Source of the DNA: Acytostelium subglobosum LB1
Taxonomy: Eukaryota; Evosea; Eumycetozoa; Acytosteliales; Acytosteliaceae
Assembly (NCBI RefSeq): GCF_000787575.1
Contig: NW_012236521.1
Location: 390,924-454,923, forward strand
Direction of reading: 5' to 3'
Length of the DNA stretch: 64,000 nt
Positions 1 through 11,525 of this stretch are shown here, in pieces. Position numbers and translations under genes: made by a program. The notes below the pieces were generated by a model. That model worked only from the letters and a program-made list of their open reading frames with translations. It did not search any database and was not told the DNA's origin. Numbering within the stretch: the stretch's first letter is position 1; every line of letters starts with the position of its first letter.

Positions 1-302
1 CCTCCATCAGCATCTCAAGCGACAGTCTACAGCAGCAATCACAACAACTCATTCAAGTGTCCTCAGAGTCAGTGCAGCAGCCTCAAGTAGTTCGTACTCA
101 AGCTGATATGTTGTTGGATGTTCGTTGCCAAGTATGTGATTATGAGCCTGCCACTGTGATGCCAATTGACAATGGTATCAGTGAGGTAGACTCCCACAAG
201 CATAGTGTAGACTGTCTTGACAAAGAAGTTGTTGCTGTTGAGGACAATGTAGACGCAGCAGCAGACATGGTAACAGGGGCGGACATAGAGCTGGTGAAGT
301 GA
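1..302 (+). CDS. 3' end of an unidentified protein gene (truncated by window edge)
   Basis: The frame is open from base 3 to a TGA at 300-302, about 99 codons, with no start needed inside the window. The peptide begins Ser/Gln-rich and becomes acidic (many Asp, Glu, Val) towards the C-terminus; two Cys lie close together (CQVC). I recognise no domain. A tract of CA-rich, AT-rich DNA follows the stop, as expected for a 3' UTR. It could be the tail of any larger dictyostelid protein; only the reading frame is supported. Confidence 0.5.
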   Translation, partial: SISISSDSLQQQSQQLIQVSSESVQQPQVVRTQADMLLDVRCQVCDYEPATVMPIDNGISEVDSHKHSVDCLDKEVVAVEDNVDAAADMVTGADIELVK

Positions 303-651
303 CAGTTTTTCAAATAAACTTTCTATCCCTCTTTGAATTGATGGATGGGTGTCATTGGAGAATCCAGATGTGTGTCGGTTTGCCATCCCACACACCCATC
401 AACCCCGCTACCCCACTCATTCACACACACAAACAATCATTGATCAATCAATCACACATACACAGACCCATACAATCACTCTAATTATATCTTCATTATA
501 TCATTGTTAAAGATATACACACACACACACACACCTGTAACATATATTTATTTATTTATAACAACAAACAATCATCCAACAACATTATTTATTACAACTA
601 TTAGACCGAACAATCTCTATATCTCTCGAGACAATTACAAACAAACATACA
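303..651. other. Intergenic spacer
   Basis: AT- and CA-rich spacer containing a (CA)n run near 520-535 and CAATCAATCA repeats. It holds the 3' UTR of the preceding fragment and the promoter of the ankyrin gene; no other feature seen. Confidence 0.5.
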
Positions 652-2748
652 ATGACAAAGGATATATGCAAGGCTGCAAAGAAGGGTGACATTAAGACCA
701 TTAGGAAGTATGTCCCCAATGAGGTCAGAGGCAATGAAGTCGATAAAGGTATGTATCAGGTGTCCAATCAATCAATCAATCATGTTTAGTCACTAATCAT
801 TCAAACATATCCAGATGGCAAGTCAGCACTACATTGGGCAATTGAAGGTGACCACTATGATTGTGTAGTTCACTTGTTAGACAATGGAGCAAGCATCAAT
901 TATAAAGATCCAAAGAGTGTAGAGACTGTATGTGTGTCATGTGTCCAATCCGATCACATCTAACATTGGTGATCACTCACTCACACTCCACACACATCAT
1001 AATAGCCAATTATAGCATCACTAAAGAGAGTGGCAGTAAGCGAGAAACAAGAGGATATTGCAATATATTTGATGTCAAGAGGTGCTGATTTGAACTGCGA
1101 GTCAAGGGATAGACGTACACCAGAGAGGATATTGGAGAGCTTGCCAAAGAGGTTCCAGGTCAAGTATAAGGAAGCCTATCAGAAGAAGTATCAAGCGAAA
1201 TCATCATCGTCCATACCCCAGTACAAACCAGCAGCGACATCATCGCCCAACCTTACGACTTTGACCACGCAGGTCAACTCAATCTCAATCTCAAACTCGA
1301 CTGGCGGCGCGTCCACCTCCAGTCCTCCTGGATCGCCACCTGGCGGCGTCGGATCAGTCACAACAACCTCGTCGCCAAACCTCTCCAAGCTGGGAGGCTC
1401 TCCACCACCATCGACCTCGTCAACAGCCATGCGCTCGCCACCCATCGGAGTTATCTCCACGGTTGCGCCTGCGCCCATAACAACAGCTTCGGGCAAGACT
1501 TACACGCGACCTGTGCAGCTGGACATCACCGCGACTACACTGTTGCCCGAAGACTACTCTCGCGTCAAGGACATCAGTCTTCTGTGGCTGGAGATCACAT
1601 ACAAGCTGTCGATCGTGGCCATATGCTCGGACAAAATCAGGTACGACGACATTGCCAAGGCTGTAGACGAGTGTGGCAACGTGCTGGCACACTTCCTGCC
1701 CATCATTGGTGATGCTGAGAACACTTCGTTCATGGAGTCGGTGATCAATCAGGAGGCCGTGGCGACGATCAGCGAGCGAGTGAAGAATGTGCGTGATGGA
1801 CTCAAGCTACGACTATTCAACAGGATTGAGCAGACCGAGGTGATCCGTCTGGTGGCCGCGTTAGTCGGCTCACTTCAGTGGCTGTACAACTGCTGGTTCG
1901 AAGTGACTGATGACGCGATCAACACGTCGATCGCCGAGTGTGCGCTCTCCTGTCGTCTGGCAATGAACGCAATTACGTACCGCACATCGATCCCACCAGG
2001 TGTGCTGACTAACATTGCCAAGCTCTGTCGCCATGTCAGCGCCCGAGTGTTTGTCTGCCGCAGCCCCGCGCTGGCCAAACGCTTGTCCGACTCGTGTCTG
2101 CTGGTGGCCCGCACGTTCAAGTCGCTTATGGTACTCTCGATCCTGGGCGACCGTGACACGCAAAAGTCACCTGAGAACTTGATCGCCCTGGGCAAGATCA
2201 TCGCCGAGCAGCTCAGCTCGATCAAGACAACGATCTCCACAATGGTACCATCGCGCGTCACGCCCCTCCTCGAGCAGGAGGCCGAGCACGAGCTGGTAGA
2301 GAGCGCTGCTAAGCAACTACGTGGCTCCATCGACTTTTACCGCTCCAACAACCAGCAGTCGTCGCACGTCGGCCTGCCCAAAGAGGGCGTTCTGCTGCCA
2401 CTTTTCGCGTCGATCCAGAAGTCGATCCAGTCGTTGTCGCTGTACTCAAGCGAGCAGCACGACCTGCAGATGGTCATCCCTGCACAGATGATCGCCCAGG
2501 ATGTCATGGAGATACGCGCCGTCATATCGGCCTTCCAAGCGGACCTCTCGCAAAACACGCTGTCTGAGGAGCTCAACGACCAGCTGGCAGTCGCCCTCGA
2601 CACCAGCTTCCATTTCTCCAGCCAACTCCTATTTTCAGTCACAGCCGTCACCTGTCACAATCGTTCTCTGGACATGTCACAAGTTGGATATGCTGCACGT
2701 GGTCTATCCACCTGTTGCTGTATCCTTTTGGATTCATTCTGCTTCTAA
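652..2748 (+). CDS. Ankyrin-repeat protein with long helical C-terminal region
   Basis: Three exons: 652-748, 815-927, 1006-2748, all GT-AG and phase-consistent, giving about 650 residues. The first two exons and the start of the third encode ankyrin repeats (motifs SALHWAIEGDHYDCVVHLL and DIAIYLMSRGADLNCESRD). A Ser/Pro/Thr-rich linker follows (roughly residues 135-250). The last 400 residues are predicted by eye to be almost entirely amphipathic helix, with a vinculin/talin-like bundle feel, but I recognise no named domain. The final 15 residues are Cys-rich and odd, so a missed 3' intron is possible. A scaffold or adaptor role is inference from the ankyrin repeats only. The downstream gene is convergent and only 86 bp away. 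Confidence 0.75.
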
Positions 2749-2834
2749 GTCCAAGTCGATGTTATGTCGTGGAATGGACATCAGACAGACATCCTCCAAT
2801 TAAACAATAACTTAATTTCCTTGTATCTGTATCA

Positions 2835-4391
2835 CTAAACTTCGATGTTTATATCAATCAGGACTGTTGTCTTGTTTCTGATTGATTGATGCTTGGCAAT
2901 GACATTAATGAAGCGCTTGAAAGATGGACTTTGGTCCAATTGGTATGAAGAGCCTGATGCGAATGACAGTCTTTCCAGTGTTGTGTTTTGTTGGAGAGCA
3001 TCACTGAGTCGGTCAAATGGGTCATCATAATAGCCTTGGATAGATCCAACACTAAGGTAGCGAACCGCCGAGTCCTTGGAGAGGATGATTGCCACCATCA
3101 TGTCCAACGACAACTTGCCAAATTCGAGGGAGCTGATATTGTTGAGAAGCTCCACCTTGCTGCCATCGAAAGTATAAAGATGCTCGAGTCTGTTTATAAC
3201 CTCAAATGTTCTGTCCAACTTATATAGTGACACTCGTCGAAACTTGGAGTTGCCATTCTGGAGAAGGTATGTTGGAATATCTGGACGAAGGTCCTCATAC
3301 TCGAGCACCCTGGAGTACCTATCCGTCATGATGCGAAGCTGCACAGAGTTGAGATTGGGTTGTTTGTCGTTGTTCTGAAGAAGCGCGAGTAGATTGTCAA
3401 AGAATCGCTGCACGATGTGCTCTTCACGTGGACTAAACATGATGTACTCGAAGGAAAGGCCAAGGTGACAGAGGGCATCGAGTCTCTGGAGTCCACGGAA
3501 GAAGAAGTCGCTGCAATCACAGGCAAACCTACAGAGAGTTGTCCATCCTTCATTTGATGGATCCGATGAGATATGAAGCCACGTCAGGGTTTTGAATGGT
3601 GAGGAGAAGAGCACGCTAAACAGGATAAAGTGTTTGAGCAGGTCCCTTCCGTAATAAGATCTCTCCGTCAACTCGAGACGCTCAAGGGTCTGATGGCGAG
3701 CAAGTGCGTGAAAGAGAGGCAGGATCTTGTCGTCCTCCACCGTGGCTTCTAGGTTTGGATTAAAGAGCATGTACTCTTGGATGTCTTCGTCAAAGTTGAA
3801 TATGTCACTTGTGAAGTGCTCAAGGGTGCGCAAGTCCTCATACTTGGCATCGTCCAGATTAATCTTGGCAAAGACTTGGCGAATAGGGATGTTCTCTGCG
3901 ATGATGAGTGATGCCTCTGGCTCATTCTCGATATCCAATTGGATTGATTCGATTAGAGGCTGCTGCTCCACTGATCCAGCAGCAGTGAAGAGTTCCTTGA
4001 GAGCAGTGATCACAACGTCCCTGTTGTCCTGCTTGTCGAGAACAGACGCTAGGTCACCCAGGCAGGTCGCAACCATCGATATCGTCTTGAACATTGAGGC
4101 ATGCCAGTGGCTGGTGGGTAGTTGTTGATCGCGCTCACGAAGGAATCGCTCAACAACATGCGCCAGTGTCTGTTCATTTGAATAGTCCTCAAAGATGAGA
4201 CTATGATTGAATGATTGCACCAACTGATTGGAGTATCTACTGATTAGACGCATCGACAACATCCAACAATATTGTTCCTGAAGTTGATAGTGTTCCTGAA
4301 AATCATAGTTGATATCGCATGTTTGGATGTCCCAATCATCCCAGATGATGCTGAGTATATGTTTATACAACAGTGATGGAAAGATCATCAT
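2835..4391 (-). CDS. F-box/leucine-rich-repeat-like protein of a dictyostelid family
   Basis: One uninterrupted frame of 518 residues. The N-terminus (LLYKHILSIIWDDWD) resembles the degenerate F-box start common in large dictyostelid paralogue families, and the body contains Leu-rich segments such as LERLELTERSYYGRDLL and LERLSFASGSSYQLD at irregular spacing, suggestive of LRR. No enzymatic motif is visible. If the F-box reading is right it would be a substrate adaptor of an SCF ubiquitin ligase, but that is inference. The start at 4391 gives MMIFPSLLYK; the second Met directly follows. Confidence 0.6.
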   Translation of the reverse strand: MMIFPSLLYKHILSIIWDDWDIQTCDINYDFQEHYQLQEQYCWMLSMRLISRYSNQLVQSFNHSLIFEDYSNEQTLAHVVERFLRERDQQLPTSHWHASMFKTISMVATCLGDLASVLDKQDNRDVVITALKELFTAAGSVEQQPLIESIQLDIENEPEASLIIAENIPIRQVFAKINLDDAKYEDLRTLEHFTSDIFNFDEDIQEYMLFNPNLEATVEDDKILPLFHALARHQTLERLELTERSYYGRDLLKHFILFSVLFSSPFKTLTWLHISSDPSNEGWTTLCRFACDCSDFFFRGLQRLDALCHLGLSFEYIMFSPREEHIVQRFFDNLLALLQNNDKQPNLNSVQLRIMTDRYSRVLEYEDLRPDIPTYLLQNGNSKFRRVSLYKLDRTFEVINRLEHLYTFDGSKVELLNNISSLEFGKLSLDMMVAIILSKDSAVRYLSVGSIQGYYDDPFDRLSDALQQNTTLERLSFASGSSYQLDQSPSFKRFINVIAKHQSIRNKTTVLIDINIEV

Positions 4392-4523
4392 TGTTTATGT
4401 CTCTAGATGTTTGCTTTCAAAGTGAGAGATAATAATAATTTCCAAAGTAACCCATAAATTAAGATTTGAAATATCATCAATCACTTGGCTTTGCAGTGAA
4501 CATTCACAGATCAATGTATTTAA

Positions 4524-7500
4524 ATGAGTTCTCTAGAGAGAGATAATGAACTCATCAATAACAACAACACTTTCAAGAAGACAATGAGCAATCATCATCA
4601 ACAACAACAACACTTTGGGAGTAGCAGTAGGCAACTCTCATCATCCTCATCACATCAATACAATAGCAGCAATCGAGACAGCTACAACAGAGATAACAGA
4701 GATAGTAGAGACAATAGAGAGGGTAGAGATAATAGAGACTCTTACAGAGATAACAGAGATAACAGAGATGGTAGAGATGGGAGAGATAGTAGAGACAACT
4801 ACAGGGACTCATACAGAGATAATAGAGATGTTAGAGATAGTAGAGATGGTAGAGATGGTTATAGAGATAATAGAGATAATAGAGACGGCGGTCATCATTA
4901 CAATCAACAACACTCACAACATCAACAACAACAACTACCACCTCCGCAACAACAACATCATCAACAACTTCAACAACAACAACTACTACAACAACAACAA
5001 TTACAACAACAACAACAACAAGTTAATACAAGCAAGATAAAGAAGGGATTCAAACTGATACACCAAAAGGTCGTGTTGAGTATCGATGTGGAGAATGCTA
5101 CGATCGAGGGATACACAGAGCTGATAGTGCAGCCACAGACAAGAAAGCTTCGACAGGATAAGATCAGGTTGAACTCGAGGCAACTACAGGTGACGCGAGT
5201 CGAGGTCAACAATGTGGACACGCAGTTCACCATGCGCAACTATCTAGAATGTGTCGTCGACTCGACTGACCTCCGAGACATGGACTCTTACCTAGCCTAC
5301 ACCCGTGCCGCCACACACTACTCTGACGAGGGTGAGCTGATCATCGACATCCCAGCATCAGTAACCTTCTACGAAGGTGTAGCAGCTGCACCAAATGTAT
5401 GTTTAATCGATTGATCGAGTGATTGAAGAATGATCATACTCACATCCAAATCACAGGAATCAACTCCAGCAACATCAACCACATCGACGGCAACTACAAC
5501 AGCCGCAGCAACTACTAATTCAAACACTCAGATGAATGGGAACACAACAAACAATGAGGAGAAGCCAAATACCAATAGCGAGAGTGTGGACAATGCAGCA
5601 GCCACACCAGTAGCAGCGACTTCGACATCCACAGCGACAACCACAACCACAGACACAGACACAGCCACAGCCACAGCCACAACCACGACAGCCACAAGTA
5701 CTGGACCATCTCAATCGACTCCACAACCTTCACAATCACAACAGCTGACGAGACAGCAATCAACAGCGAACCAACAATCATCATCACAGAGACAACATAT
5801 TCAGTTCTCAGCACTCTTTGTCAAGGTGCACTACAAGTTGGTGTCGCCCAAGGGCGGCCTGGTGTTTGTGCCCGCCGACAGCGAGGTGCCCAATCGAAGA
5901 GCACACTGCTACACAATGTCACAGCCAGACAGCACGCGAATGTGGCTGCCATGCTGCGATCTCCTTGGCGAGAAGTGCACGTGGGAGCTCGATCTGACCA
6001 CCAGCTCAGACCTCGTCGTAGTGTCGTCGGGTCAGCTGCTCGAGAAGGTAGCCACCGACGACGAGACACGCAACACCTTCCACTATCGTCAGGACATACC
6101 AACGTGCGCGCCAGCGATCGGCTTTGCAGTGGGCCCGTTCGAGATCTACCCAGACCCCGTGCTGAACGGCGTCAACCACTTCTGTCTGCCGCACAGGCTG
6201 TCTGACATGAAGCACTCAGTGCACTTCCTCTCGACGGCATACAAGTTCTATGAGGAGTACCTCGGCTCGCAGTTCCCCTACAGCTCGTACAAGCAGGTGT
6301 TTGTCGACGACCTGCCCGACAGCCAGTCCAGCTACTCAACGCTGGCAGTGCTCAGCGCACAGCTGCTACACTCGCCACGCATCATCGATCAGACGTTCGA
6401 CACACGTACCATCATGGCGAGCCAGCTGGCCGAGCAATGGTTCCGATGGTACATTGGCGCAAAGACGTGGATGGATATATGGATGAGCCAAGGTCTGTCG
6501 GGTCATCTGGCCTCGATGTTCATCAAGAAGACATTCGGCATCAATCACTATCGCTACCAGCTGGCCAAGGACATCGACTACGTCTGCCGTCTGGACACGG
6601 GCATGCAGCCGCCCATCTCCACTGAGCTTTTCTCCCACCCCATCGACCTGTTCTCTGAGTTCCAGCGACGAAAGGCACCGCTGGTCATCTACATGATAGA
6701 GCGAAGGATCACCGAAGATGGTCTGCGTAAGGTACTTAACAGCATGCTCGTCAGTCAGACTGGCAACGAACCCATCGAGACCATCATGCCCACAAAGAAG
6801 TTCCTCAAGATGATCAAGACACTCACTGGAAATGATCTCAAACAGTTCTCTGAGAAGTGGATGTATGTAATACTTGTTGGCTGGCACATTGACCGCCATG
6901 CGTGACTAACAAATCAATCATTCAATCAATCCAGCTTTGGCAAGTGTACTCCCAACTTGGTGTGCGGATTCTACTTCAACAGGAAGCGACATCAGACTGA
7001 GTTCGCTCTGAAACAGGTGTATCATCGACCAGAGGACAAGATATCGACGACAGTCATGCTCAAGATCACTGAGCTGGACAAGACTTATGAGCACACGATC
7101 AACATTGATGATGACTGCTTCGAGTTTGACTTCCCCTGCCACTCAAGAATCAGGAAGAGCAAGAAGAAGAAGATCAGACAGGACGATGGCGAGGAGATGG
7201 AGATCGATCTGTCGCAGAAGCGTGAGACGCCGTTGCTGTGGCTCCGTCTTGACCCAGACATTGAGTGGCTGCACAAGATCACCTTCAAGCAGCCAGAGTA
7301 CATGTGGATACATCAGTTGGAGTTGGATCGAGATGTGATTGCACAGGGCGAGGCATTGCGCGGTCTCTCCACATTTGTCAGCTCGACCTCACTCCGTGCC
7401 GTCTTCAAGTTCTTCTCCAATCAAAGACAATACTACAAAGCCAGAATGGACGCTGCCATGGTCATATCAAAGCTGGTAAGTGTACCTCCTCTCAACCATC

Positions 7501-10107
7501 ACTCAATCAATCACTTACTCAACTCCAAACAAACAGACATGTAAAGAAACAAACTATGAGGGCATTGATCTGATGGTCAAGTATTTCAAGTCGATGTACT
7601 TCAACGCGGAGAGTCATTTATTGGACGAGAACAACTTCTCCGACTTTGTTGGATACTACATCAAGAAGATCACACCGATATCATTGTCTTTGGTCAAGGA
7701 CAAGGAGGGTCGAACACCCGCCGACGCCATCCTCTTCCTGATCGACGTGCTCAAGGACAACGACAACTCATCCAACCAGTACTCGGACTGCTACTACCTG
7801 GCGGCGATCATATCATCGTTCACCAATGTGCTCACCAACAACCAGGCACTGATCAAGAAGATGCTCAAGCAGACCAACCGCTATCTCAAGTTCGACCAGC
7901 TGTTCCCATGCTACAAGAACGTCATCACGGTAGAGTGTCTCAACGCCCTCTGTCACTTCCAGGCACAAAAGTACATTCCCGTCGACCTTGAGTTCTTCCT
8001 GGAGCACACACAACCACGCCACCACGAGAAGGTCCGCATGGCCGCATTCGCCTGCTACTACCGTCTCTCCTACCTCTTCCAACAATACACCAACATCACC
8101 GTCAAGTCCGGACACTTTAGCTACATGCTCGATCAGTTCGACAAGGAGAGCTCACTAGTTGTAAGTGACAAGATACCAGGCATCCTACGCTCATGCATGT
8201 GCGACAAACGACTAACATTCAATCAATCAATGATCAGGTCAAGAACTTCCTTCTCAGCCTTGTTGGTACTCCACCTCCATCTCTCGATGACAGGCAATAC
8301 ATATCCTTGCTCAGAGACGACCACCATCTAGTGGAGAGACTGTGGACATACTTGAAGTATGTGATTGATTGATTCATTGACAAGTTTGGAATGTGACTCC
8401 AGTACTAATCCCCCTCACTCCATTAGCTCAAGCGCCACATGCTATGACTTCCAGCTGCGGCTTGCCCTCCAGAGGATATACAGGTATCTGTATGGACCCA
8501 AGACACCTGGCATCATTGAGCACCGAAGGAAGCTGAAGTTGAAGAATGCTTCGTCAAGTCAGAGGAAAGGCCCGAATGACATGCCGTCCCATTCAAAGCC
8601 TGGCAACCCTCACAGATCCTCGTTGGACAGACACCCTTCATCGATGTCATCTTCGTCCTCGGCCTCAACGTCAATGCTCAAGAAGAGGAAGGCCAATGAT
8701 ATGCTGCCACCAGATATGCAGGAGCTTGGCGATCTACCAACCACCTCCACAACCACGACCACCTCCACTACCACAACTTCAACAACAGCGTCCTCTGGTG
8801 AGCCATCCAGACCAAGGGACAGGGACATCACCCCACACAAAGAGGGCCCATTCGACTTGGGAGACTCCAAGGATGAGCTGTTGAGACAGCTGATCAAGGA
8901 GGACAATGACGAGGACTTCAAGGACCTGATCAGAGAGATGAAGTCTAGGAAGCGCGACAGGAAGGACCATCGTGATCATAGAGACCCGCAACAGACCATC
9001 GAGAGTCTGGACAAGGACATTGCTCGTGACCTCACCAAGGAGCTGAATCGCGAGTACAAGGAGCGCGATGCATACCTGGCGTCACTGGACGACCTCCAAC
9101 TTGAAATGGAGAACGACGAGGACTTTAAGAAGGACTTGGAATTCATTGAAGACCTCAAGCAAAGAGACATGCGATCGAGAGAAAGGAAGAAGCAACGAAA
9201 GGAGCATCATGGCAGTGAACATAGAGAGCACAGGGAGCACAGAAGCGAGAGGGAGCACAATAGAGAGAGCAGAGAGAGTAGAGGCGAGACAAGGGACACA
9301 CCCAAGCTCAGTGCAAGAGAGTTTAGGGATATCAAGGAGGAGGAGCTTGATGACATGGTGATGAAGGATGCCCACCCCATTAGAGAACATCGCGAACCAC
9401 GAGAGCATAGAGAGCGCAGCAGCCACTCTGGCGTTGACAGTGCGCAGAAGGAACACAAGACTGAACACAAGGACAAGAGCGAGCACAAGGACAAGAGTGA
9501 ACATAGAAGCGAGCATCGTGTGCATAGAGAGAAGAGGGAGCGATCATCACATCATGGACGAGACAAGGAACCATCTGCCGCCGAACAACAAGCACAGATC
9601 AAGCGCGATCAGGAGCGAGACAAGCATCAAGTCATCGAGCACACTCAAGAGACTACATTGCCCGCTGTCAAGGTTGAGGGTGGACAGGTGCCGCTCAAGT
9701 CGTCGCTCAAGTTCCCCATTCGCATCAAGCAGTCCGACTCAAGCATACCAGTGGTTGTGGCAACCGCACCCGCAGCAGTCCACCAGGACACGTCGCCATT
9801 GGTCGTGGTCGATCAACCGCGTCCAGCAGAGATGAAGCGAAAGATCATCATCAAGCCACTGAGCAAGAGTGGCACAACATCGCCAACTACACCAGTACTC
9901 GAGTCCTCTACCAGTGCCACGCAACCAATAGAGTCGGTGACTGGAACACCTGTACTTACATCATCCACGACCTCCACATCGACGCCGCCACATGTGGCCG
10001 AGTCTACAGGCGATGCCAGTGCCGTACCAGCTGCAGCCGATCAACCAAAGAAGAAGATGGTCCTGAAGATCAACCTTGGCGCTACCAAAATAAACAAAGA
10101 GATATAG
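4524..10107 (+). CDS. taf2: TFIID subunit TAF2 (M1-aminopeptidase-like, catalytically dead)
   Basis: Six exons: 4524-5396, 5457-6862, 6935-7475, 7537-8160, 8238-8356, 8427-10107; all GT-AG and in phase, about 1747 residues. Role known for the family: TFIID subunit contacting core-promoter DNA at the initiator. Collinear with human TAF2: GFKLIHQKVVLSIDVENATI opens the M1-like fold, then PKGGLVFV, CTWELDL, AIGPFEIYPDP, and the basic SKKKKI segment before GEEMEIDLS. The zinc-binding HExxH position reads SQLAEQWF (about residue 612), so no peptidase activity is expected. Dictyostelid additions are an N-terminal Arg/Asp-rich repeat, poly-Gln, a Thr/Ser/Gln insertion encoded at about 5457-5805 inside the M1-like domain, and a long Lys/Arg/Glu/His-rich tail ending in KKKMVLKINLG. 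Convergent with the dehydratase gene. Confidence 0.93.
4670..5033 (+). repeat. Low-complexity coding repeat: GATAGAGA-type and CAA tracts
   Basis: Within TAF2 exon 1 a run of imperfect GATARAGAY units encodes alternating Arg/Asp/Asn residues and is followed by long CAA tracts encoding polyglutamine. Such tracts are typical of dictyostelid coding DNA and are absent from TAF2 of other eukaryotes. Confidence 0.8.
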
Positions 10108-10167
10108 TAGTAGGGTATCCACTATCCTACATCACCTCCTTGTTTGTAATATCTATATTATATATCT

Positions 10168-10849
10168 TTAGTTGTTGTTACTGCCCTTTACATCTGGATG
10201 ATAGACTAGAGCAGGGCCACTGATCACCACAGTCTCATCGCCAGTCTCTGGACTGATCGCTATACAAGTTGTCTTTAGCAGTATCTTTGATCCAACGATA
10301 CTCTCAACAACTACCTCTGCTCTAATCGTGTCTCCAACATATGCTGGTTTGATAAAGTTCAACTCTTGCTTCATGTATATGCTTCCAGGACCTGTTGTCA
10401 CAATGAATAATGTCAATGTATGAATGAATGAATGCATGCCTCACATCCTACCTACCTGGTAGTTTAGAAGCCACTGTGGATGAGAGCATTGATGCTACTA
10501 ACATGCCATGAATGAGTGGTCGCTTGAATCGGGTGCCGCTTGCATAGACTTCATCCAAGTGTATTGGATTGTGATCACCTGATAGTTGAGCAAATGCTTT
10601 GACCTCATCCTTTCCAAAGGTCTTTGACATTGATGCCTTGTCTCCAACATTTATCTTTAGTAATGAAGTAGTTGTTGTTGTAGTTGAACCACTACTATTA
10701 CTAACATAGTTGGCTGATACATGTCCGAAAGGTTGATGATGAGTGTTTAGATGTAGTAGGCTAGTAGTAGTCGTGGTAGTAGTTGATTTACAACTGCTAC
10801 TACTAGGAAACAACACTCTTGGTAAGATACTCCTAGAGACAGTCAACAT
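10168..10849 (-). CDS. Mitochondrial MaoC-like hotdog dehydratase (HTD2/R-enoyl-CoA hydratase type)
   Basis: Two exons, 10849-10456 and 10391-10168, joined in phase 1, give 205 residues. The N-terminus (MLTVSRSILPRVLFPSSSS) is basic and Ser-rich with no acidic residues, as in a mitochondrial targeting peptide. The hotdog signature GDHNPIHLD is followed by RPLIHGMLVASMLS; the Asp/His of the first motif are the hydratase catalytic pair in this family. Closest known roles are 3-hydroxyacyl-thioester dehydratase of mitochondrial fatty acid synthesis (HTD2/RPP14 ORF) and bacterial PhaJ. Poly-Thr tracts lie between the presequence and the domain. HTD2 is favoured on targeting, but a peroxisomal-type hydratase cannot be excluded. 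Confidence 0.82.
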
Positions 10850-11525
10850 GTTGTTGTTGTGATCCTTCTATCCTATCCTATCCTATACTTTTGATAATGA
10901 TGATGATGATGATGTATCAAATGAATGATGATCTTTTCAATGAATACAAAGTAAGTTAGAGGTTCCAGAAACAGATAGTGCCCAACTACTGGCCTCATCA
11001 TGTGGTGTCCACTCAACAAAGTAGTCCAATTGAACCCACCAAACTAGTTGAGTGGACGACGCGCTTTGAACTGCAGTTCACCACTAGACTTGTCGTCCCC
11101 TTAAGGGGGCAATGAGATACACACAAACACATACACACACACTCAAAAAGATAATTAGATATTGTGTGTATGTATGTATGTGTGGATAACTTGACGTTAA
11201 GATATTTGGGGTGTGTGTGTTTGGAACACTAATACAAGTCTAAAGTGTCAACACACACAAACTTAAGTTAGTTATTACGTGTAGGAGAGAGAGGTAGAGA
11301 GAGAGAAAAAGAGAGAAAGAGATAGTGTGTATGTGTGTGTATCTCATCTAATCTTTGTTAACTTACACTCATTCATTCATTCATTCAATTAATAAATACA
11401 TCTTGTGTTCAACTCATTCCCAGTCGCCCAACATAATAATTCAACAACAGATATTAATAATAATAATAATACTTATATATACATACATTTATAAATATTG
11501 ATAGGAGATAGAGAAGAGATACTAA
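10850..11525. other. Divergent intergenic region with overlapping inverted repeats
   Basis: 676 bp between two divergent genes. Besides TG/CA microsatellites and purine runs (11280-11340) it holds a compact cluster of inverted repeats at 11007-11108, described separately. No coding frame is convincing. Confidence 0.6.
11007..11108. other. Cluster of overlapping inverted repeats (candidate structured RNA or cis element)
   Basis: GTCCACTCAAC (11007-11017) pairs perfectly with GTTGAGTGGAC (11047-11057), with an extra TAGT/ACTA stem inside. GGACGAC (11054-11060), which shares four bases with that second arm, pairs perfectly with GTCGTCC (11092-11098). Inside the second loop lies the palindrome GAACTGCAGTTC (11068-11079), and CCCCTTAAGGGG (11097-11108) follows. 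The two long stems cannot form fully at the same time. Direction of transcription is unknown. Confidence 0.45.

Noticed and set aside
4449-4457. AACCCATAA resembling the Dictyostelium upstream sequence element for non-coding RNA genes
   Set aside because: The position about 60 nt downstream is the TAF2 start with no class I RNA features; a single short match is not evidence.
6366-6899. 177-codon minus-strand frame opposite TAF2
   Set aside because: Antisense of well-conserved TAF2 sequence; the open frame follows from GC-rich third positions.
9082-9525. Long minus-strand frame rich in Leu/Val, opposite TAF2 exon 6
   Set aside because: It mirrors the Lys/Glu/His repeats of the real TAF2 tail; no start context, no family resemblance.
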